Assembly: GCF_000208745.1 (NCBI RefSeq)
Contig: NC_030851.1
Location: 40,015,662-40,079,661 of the forward strand
Source of the DNA: Theobroma cacao
Taxonomy: Eukaryota > Streptophyta > Magnoliopsida > Malvales > Malvaceae
Direction of reading: 5' to 3'
Length of the DNA: 64,000 nt
Below, piece after piece: positions 58,348-64,000 of the stretch. The position numbers and the translations under genes are program-made. Numbering within the stretch: the first letter of the stretch is position 1; every line of letters begins with the position of its first letter. Under the pieces are notes generated by a model. It was given only the letters and a program-made list of their open reading frames with translations. It was not told the origin of the DNA and did no database searches.

Positions 58348-60976
58348 CTAATACCCATGCTTCCTATGTGAAACTGGGTTTTGATTGGACAACCTGGTCA
58401 TAAAAACCAAAAATCAGGCCAAACAGTTAGAATTTATATTAAAAAACAAAAAAAAGTGTCCAACTTGATAGTCAAACATTACCCCCGGCCAGAGTTACGA
58501 CCACCATGAGATCCATAGATGTCACCTCCACTCTGAAAAATGACAACATTAAACATTCAGAGGAAGTACAATAACAAGTGAGAAAAATTATGCATGCAGC
58601 CCATCAGAAATATGCAATTGATGGATCATTCTAACATGCAGATACTGCACCTTAGAAAGCACCCAGAATAACCAGATGAATCCCAATAATAGTATGCTTA
58701 CACATCTTTGCAAAGAAATGTTAGTAAATGGATCCCAAGATAAGCTTACAAGTGAACCGCTATATATTCCATAACTGTCGCTTGCAGACAAATCACCAGA
58801 GCTGTATCCCCCTGAGTAAGAAGAGTATCCACGATTACGTGGTTGACCATCTTTGTTCCCGTATTTTGAACCATCTGACATATCTAATGACACGGGAATG
58901 TAGGGAAGAACAGGCAAAAATGTGGCTGGTGCTCCCTCTCTTTCAAATATATTAGCTCTCAACCGCGATATTATTTGCGAAAGGGCATTGCTAGCGACAT
59001 CAAGACCTCCAGTTATCTGTACAGCATTAAAACATAAAATTTCCATCACGCCAGAAAAGTCTGATCAAGAGAATCAGTGAACAATAAAAGCAAGTGTGCA
59101 TGTGCACACCAAAGAATATGTTTTTTTCACCTGCACCATCTCTTCATCTTCAAATGCAACTTTGGGAAGGTTTTCCTTTGAAAGTATGCGAATACTTGCC
59201 CTAGTAGCACTCCTCATCTCAGATATTATTGCCCCACCTTTACCAATAAGGCACCCAACCTGTGAGCTCGGCACAAGTAGACGGGTGGTTATTACAGAAT
59301 CCCCTGATTCTCTTTCGGTTTTTTCACTGCATCGTGATTGCAAGCGCAAAGCAGCATTGATGGTAGGAGATGGGTCTTCAAAAAACTGCAGCGATATAAA
59401 TAATTCAGCACGACATCTAAATTTATCATAAATTCCACAATAAAACTGTAGATAATTCTAAAAATGAATGTATTCTTACCTCTTTTGTAGATATGAATAT
59501 AATGCAATCATCTCCTTCAGCTGCAGAGCTATCAACTTTAATGGATGCCCCAGACTCCTGCCTAATCTGTTTGATAATACCACCACCTTTTCCAATCACA
59601 CCTCCAATATTTCCGACCGGGCATACCAAACGAAGAGAAAATTCCCTTGCAGAAGCATCATCTCTTCTAGAAGAGTAGTTGCCGTAAGAACCAATAAGGG
59701 GGGCATTCATGTACATCCCACCAGGTTGATTCACGTTAGATAGAGAGGAGAGAAGCAGATGCTGGGATCTTGAAGGATTGTCATGAAGACGAGATGCCAC
59801 ATGATAAAGAGCCCTCCTCACAACTGAGGGCTCTCCAATAATCTGAAATCCCGACAGAGAAACTGAATGAATAAATAAGAAGGAACCATGAGATAAATCA
59901 AAATCCCCTATGAAGGCAACTCATACAAGAACGTTTAAGGACATCAAAATACACCTGGAGAACACATTTTTAGGTAAGATCTGCTTGGTCAGAAGCCTCA
60001 AGGAGATCAAACTGCAGATCTTCCAAATCCCACCATTTACAACAGAAGACCCTAAATTTTGCAATAAAAAATTCTTCCAATTTCTATGAAGAAAAGTTAA
60101 AATTGTGGGTGCGAAGTGTCACCAAGATACACTTCATACTGTTTCCTCTCAACTTTGCAACAGTCTAAGGCAAAAAAGTAGTTCACAAAAACCAAATTTC
60201 AGATGTTAAATTTACATGAATAAAGGAGTTTCCACTCAAACGCTTCTCATATTCAAATATATCACTATCATTCTAAGTTTTGAAGTATACTAAGAGATTA
60301 AATCTACATATTAAATTTTAAACCAACATTTGTATCTCTTATTTATTACTAAACAAGTTCAAAATACATACCAAACAAAACATTCTACCTGAAGAAGCTC
60401 ATCAGAGCTCAAAGCACATGCAGGTAAATGCTCATTACTTAAAACCCGAATCTGAGCATGTGTTTCGCTCCTTATATTCTGAATCACTTGACCACCTTTC
60501 CCAATTACACAACCAATCTGATCAGACGCCACAAGCATCCTCACAGTAACCACTTGAGTCTGCTCTTCCAAATCCTCATCACCAGGCAACTCATCTGCAA
60601 CAACCCTATCGTGTACCCTAAACAAAGCATCCTGAGCAGGCGAAACAAGCTCATCCCCGTCACCAAACGGATTCGTTTCCTCACTCGAACTGTAAATCAT
60701 AACAATCCTCTCCTCGCAACCCGGCATCGCCTCAGTAATCCTAATGTTCGACTTACTATCTGACCTCAACTGCTTCACAATCTCACCACCTCTCCCTATA
60801 ATACTCCCAATCCTCTTCACATGACACAGATATCGGTAAACCGTGTCTTCGGAGCCAATCCCACGCTGTTCACTTTCCTCCCCGGCATTCCTTCTTTTAC
60901 CCCCTCCTCCTCCATTCCCAACGTAATCAGATTGAAAATGGGATCTTTTACCGTAATCGTTTCTTTGACCAGCCAT
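58348..60976 (-). CDS. KH-domain RNA-binding protein (four KH domains)
   Basis: Six exons, 60976-60389, 59842-59480, 59385-59131, 59016-58750, 58532-58483 and 58393-58348, give 522 aa. Four KH domains each carry the RNA-gripping G-x-x-G loop: IIGRGGEIV (61-64), VIGKGGQVI (159-162), VIGKGGGII (280-283) and LIGKGGAII (365-368). The C-terminal tail is Gly/Ser/Tyr-rich (YSSYSGGYSSGD) and ends HRKHGY. KH proteins of this PCBP/HEN4/RCF3-like class bind single-stranded RNA in the nucleus and affect splicing or mRNA fate. At1g14170 is the Arabidopsis gene I think corresponds. A 5' UTR intron is plausible, because a donor (CTCG/GTAATT) sits near 61254. The last two coding exons are only 50 and 46 nt, so alternative C-termini are possible. 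Confidence 0.9.
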
Positions 60977-61640
60977 AACAGAAATAAGCCGCCTTCAGTT
61001 TCGAATTTCCGGATCTTACAACAACTTCAATTAAGTGCAACAATCCCAAACCAAAACCAAAAAAAAAATCATCAAAATTCAGAAAAAAGGAACAAATTTG
61101 ACCAATTTCCTAAACTGAATGCAAAATAATAATCAGACGTACAAAAATTGAACAAACAAGTAACAATTTATAACCATAGATCGAATAATAACGATAATAA
61201 TAACAATAATTGAAAGAAAACGAGATATAAATTGAATCATGGAGGGAAAATTACCGAGAAAGAAAGGAACGGGAGAACAGAAACGGAGTAAAGGACGGGG
61301 ATTTAATATAATAACGGACTGGGCGATGGTTCTTTGAGGGAAAAATATCTTCGGTGACGGATCTTTTCCCTTGTTTTTAGGGTTCGAAGCGTGACAGCAC
61401 GCTCACGTGCAAGGCTGAAGAGAATATACCTTTCTTTTCTACCCATTTGAGCGATGTACCGTCTTAAACGATGTCGTTTTGCATTTTGTGTGTGTTGACT
61501 TTTTATTGGCAGAGTAGCCATAGAATATTTGAGGAGTTTTGTCGGTGGAATGAAAGAATTAAACATGTGTTTATTTATTAATTTTTATAAATATATTTAA
61601 AATATTTGTTGCTTTTTTAATATAGTGAAATTTAAAGAAC
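60977..61640. promoter_or_regulatory. KH gene leader and promoter region
   Basis: Contains the expected 5' UTR (with probable intron) and promoter of the KH gene. At 61466-61479 there is a perfect spaced palindrome AAACGA-TG-TCGTTT. An ACGT motif (CACGTG) occurs near 61404. No other gene was seen. Confidence 0.5.
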
Positions 61641-61649
61641 TTATCGTTA

Positions 61650-62090
61650 ATGTGTTAGATAATTTTTGACATAATATTTGAAAATATTTATAAATTATTT
61701 ATAAAAATTTTAAAATTTTTTATTATATTTAATTAAATTTTATATTTTTATTTTAAATCAAATAAATTTTTATTATTATTATCAATTGATTAATTACAAT
61801 TAATTAAAACGTCACTTATTGTTTTATATTCATTTGACGTTCACGTTATATTAACGTGGAGATAAAAAATATAATGTGAGTATGTTATAATGATACATTA
61901 TCATTCATTGTAATATGTTAATGTTGTATTATATATAATAATAAATAATATTTAATTAATAATAATTTATAAATTATTAGTTATAAGAATTTGATTAAAT
62001 ATAATAAAAAAATAAGTGTAGATTTAAATTTTTTTGAATAGTTTATAAATTGTTTTAAGTATTATGCTAATAATTTTTTCAAATAAAAAC
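61650..62090. mobile_element. AT-rich inverted-repeat (foldback/MITE-like) element
   Basis: The left arm (about 61655-61760: ATAATATTTGAAAATATTTA, TAAATTATTTAT, TTTTTTATTATATTTAATTA) is complementary, with mismatches, to the right arm (about 61975-62080: TTTATAAATTGTTTTAAGTA and AATTTGATTAAATATAATAA). They would fold into a long imperfect hairpin. No coding capacity. The precise ends and target duplication are not visible. Confidence 0.5.
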
Positions 62091-62320
62091 ATTTAATTTA
62101 AAAATTTAAATCAATAACAATTTGAATGAAATTAATAAATATTCTTCTTTTCATTTTGCATTTACAATTATGGCATGTAATGAATGAAAACAAGAACCAC
62201 CAATTTCTAAAAATATCTTCAGGAATCATGGGAAGAAATGAAAATATTACCACTTTTAGCAAGTCAGCTCTTTAACTAACTCCCCCAACTGAGAACACTG
62301 CCACTATTTCCAAAGCAAAG

Positions 62321-64000
62321 ATGCTACAAATGGTTCTCCTCCATCAATCTCCTGGTTCCCACCTTCAGCCTCTTGCCTCCTCCTTAAAAACTACCCAGAA
62401 GAGCAGCTCGGTTGCTGCAGCTCCTCTTCCCCACAAACAGGTGTTACCTGCACCCAGATTCTGTTCCTGTGGAAGAAGGCATTTCTTTGAAGCTGCCACC
62501 GCAGCTTTTCTTCCGGTTTGCTTCTCCAATGCCTCTAGTTTACACTCTGATGATTACTTGGTACCCCTTCTTCGTCTCTAAGAACACAAACTGGTCAATT
62601 CTTTATTTCTCTTTACATATGTAAGTGTAGATTACTGTAGAGAAAATTTCAAAATGCAGGGTTTGCTGAACAGGATTCACCCTCCAAGGCCGGATTGGTA
62701 CGAGGAGTTCTATGCCTCGGTCATGGACTCGTACATGAAATCTTATGAGGCAGAGGTTTGTTAATTAGTTGAAGAAGCAAGTCTTCATCTTTAGAATTTT
62801 GATGGTGATGGGTCATGACAGTGACACCTCTTTTGTTATATGTCAAAGGTTGCAGGTTACAAGTCACAGCTCTTTGGGGAACTAAGGGGAAAGGCCAAAA
62901 CGGTACTGGAAATTGGCATTGGCACAGGCCCTAATCTTGAGTACTATGCTGATAATAGTGAGGTCCAAGTGTTCGGTGTGGATCCTAACAGGAAGATGGA
63001 GAAGTATGCTCGGGCAGCAGCAGCAGCCGTTGGCTTACCACCGAAGAATTTTCATTTCGTAGAAGCTGTATGTATATGTTCCCCGTGTGACTTGTTCCTG
63101 AAATTTGTGTTTACCATATTGCTATATCTGCTGCCTAGGATATTTGGAAAACAAATCCAATTTCTGAAGCAGCTGTAATCAAAGGCAGCAGTAATGAGAA
63201 ATTGATGCTTTGGAGGGTTTATTGCAGGAAATGTTTAGGAATTGAAAATTGATAGCATTCTTATCTATAACAAGCACATTTTGTTAGGTAGCTCCTGAGT
63301 TTATCAAGACCACCCCCTCCGTCCTTCACACCTGCAATGCCATGCTAATGTTTCTATGCAATGTTTAAAATTGAGAAAACAAATATCCGGGCTTTAACTT
63401 CTTTTAACCTTCTGAAGGAAAGGCAGGGGAGATGATATCCCCAGGTTTATGTTGCAGCATTGACACTGATAGCATGCTTCATCAACTGTGTTGTTAAGTT
63501 GCTATTCATGTGTAAATTGTAATATTAGTCCTTCACTGGCTATTGAGAATACCAGATTTTGGATCATTATTCTAGAGAGATGAATTTCAAGTCGTTTTTC
63601 TTTTCATTTTCTGAATTTGAAGATGTTGACTTTATGCAGGTTGCAGAGGCTGTTCCTCTAGATGATGCTTCTGTTGATGCAGTTGTTGGGACACTTGTAC
63701 TATGCTCTGTTAAAGATGTAAATATGGCACTAAAAGGTACTTCAGCACTCTAGGCTTTTTCTTCTTCTATGTTTTGCCAGTATAATTTTTGCAGCAGTTA
63801 TTCAATGAAAAATATTTCCTTTAGTTCATTTATGTCAGGAATCATATCCTTTTCATTAGGAGCTTTATTGCTTTGGGAGACTCTTCAAGGATTTGTACAT
63901 GGAAAAAACAATGGAACTCCTGTCTCATGATGAATAATATTCAAGCTATATGCAAATGATTATATATGCTTTCTGCTCCATGTATTTCCTAGTTCAGCAT
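62321..64000 (+). CDS. Plastid-targeted SAM-dependent methyltransferase, 5' part
   Basis: Partial gene cut by the right edge. Exons seen: 62321-62560, 62660-62755, 62849-63067 and 63640-63736, 217 codons plus one base. The first about 75 residues are Ser/Ala/Pro-rich like a chloroplast transit peptide. Then come LLNRIHPPRPDWYEEFYASV and a class I methyltransferase fold: motif I VLEIGIGTGPNLEYYA, acidic loop GVDPNRKMEKYA, then AEAVPLDDASVDAVVGTLVL. It belongs to the UbiE/METTL7-like group, close to Arabidopsis At1g69523/At1g69526 from memory. The expected continuation (VRRVLKPGG-like) is not found in 63737-64000, so the next exon lies beyond the window. Methyl acceptor unknown. An in-frame Met at 62330 is an alternative start. 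Confidence 0.85.

Noticed and set aside
1..64000. CRISPR arrays, operons, tRNA or rRNA genes
   Set aside because: No regularly spaced direct repeats with unique spacers, and no tRNA T-loop with matching arms or rRNA sequence was recognised on either strand.

Overview
The window is nuclear DNA from a flowering plant, most likely a core eudicot and probably a rosid. It has intron-rich genes with plant-type splice sites, AT-rich introns and spacers, and plant-specific families: an R2R3-MYB, a NAC, a CYP704B P450, a lumenal NDH subunit and a CASP-like protein. No prokaryotic or organellar gene organisation is present. I joined exons by hand using splice signals and remembered family sequence. All ten multi-exon genes that lie wholly inside the window gave totals divisible by three, which supports the models.

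Layout. 1-986: first two exons of an R2R3-MYB on the minus strand, the rest lying off the left edge. 987-4713: AT-rich spacer with a degenerate tandem repeat and simple repeats. 4714-6027 (-): mitochondrial uncoupling protein 3-like carrier, head-to-head across about 250 bp with APC2 (6276-12070, +, 15 exons). 13165-14787 (+): intronless TPR-SET protein. 15425-25516 (-): RSA1/CCAR1-like nuclear protein, 21 exons. 25.5-39.4 kb: a 14-kb repeat island with a decayed PIF/Harbinger transposon, a solo LTR flanked by a perfect 5-bp duplication, and a hAT-like non-autonomous element. It is followed by a cluster of ACGT-core motifs upstream of a NAP-type NAC gene (39455-40521, +).

The right part holds CYP704B1 (41824-44135, +), an Mpo1-like ER protein (45041-46993, -), the PsbQ-like NDH subunit PNSL2 (47971-48688, +), a CASP-like membrane protein (49060-50155, -), an endosulfine/ARPP19 protein (54375-55502, +), a four-KH RNA-binding protein (58348-60976, -) and the 5' half of a plastid-targeted methyltransferase (62321 to the right edge, +).

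The genes do not form an operon or one pathway. The most informative large-scale signal is gene order. By my recollection of Arabidopsis locus numbers, two separate Arabidopsis neighbourhoods (At1g14140-At1g14170 and At1g69490-At1g69526) are interleaved here in collinear order, as expected for an unfractionated ancestral segment. I found no convincing new biological system. The points most worth a second look are the substituted edge MYB, two GC-AG introns in APC2, the clean solo LTR, and the ACGT-box array upstream of the NAC gene.
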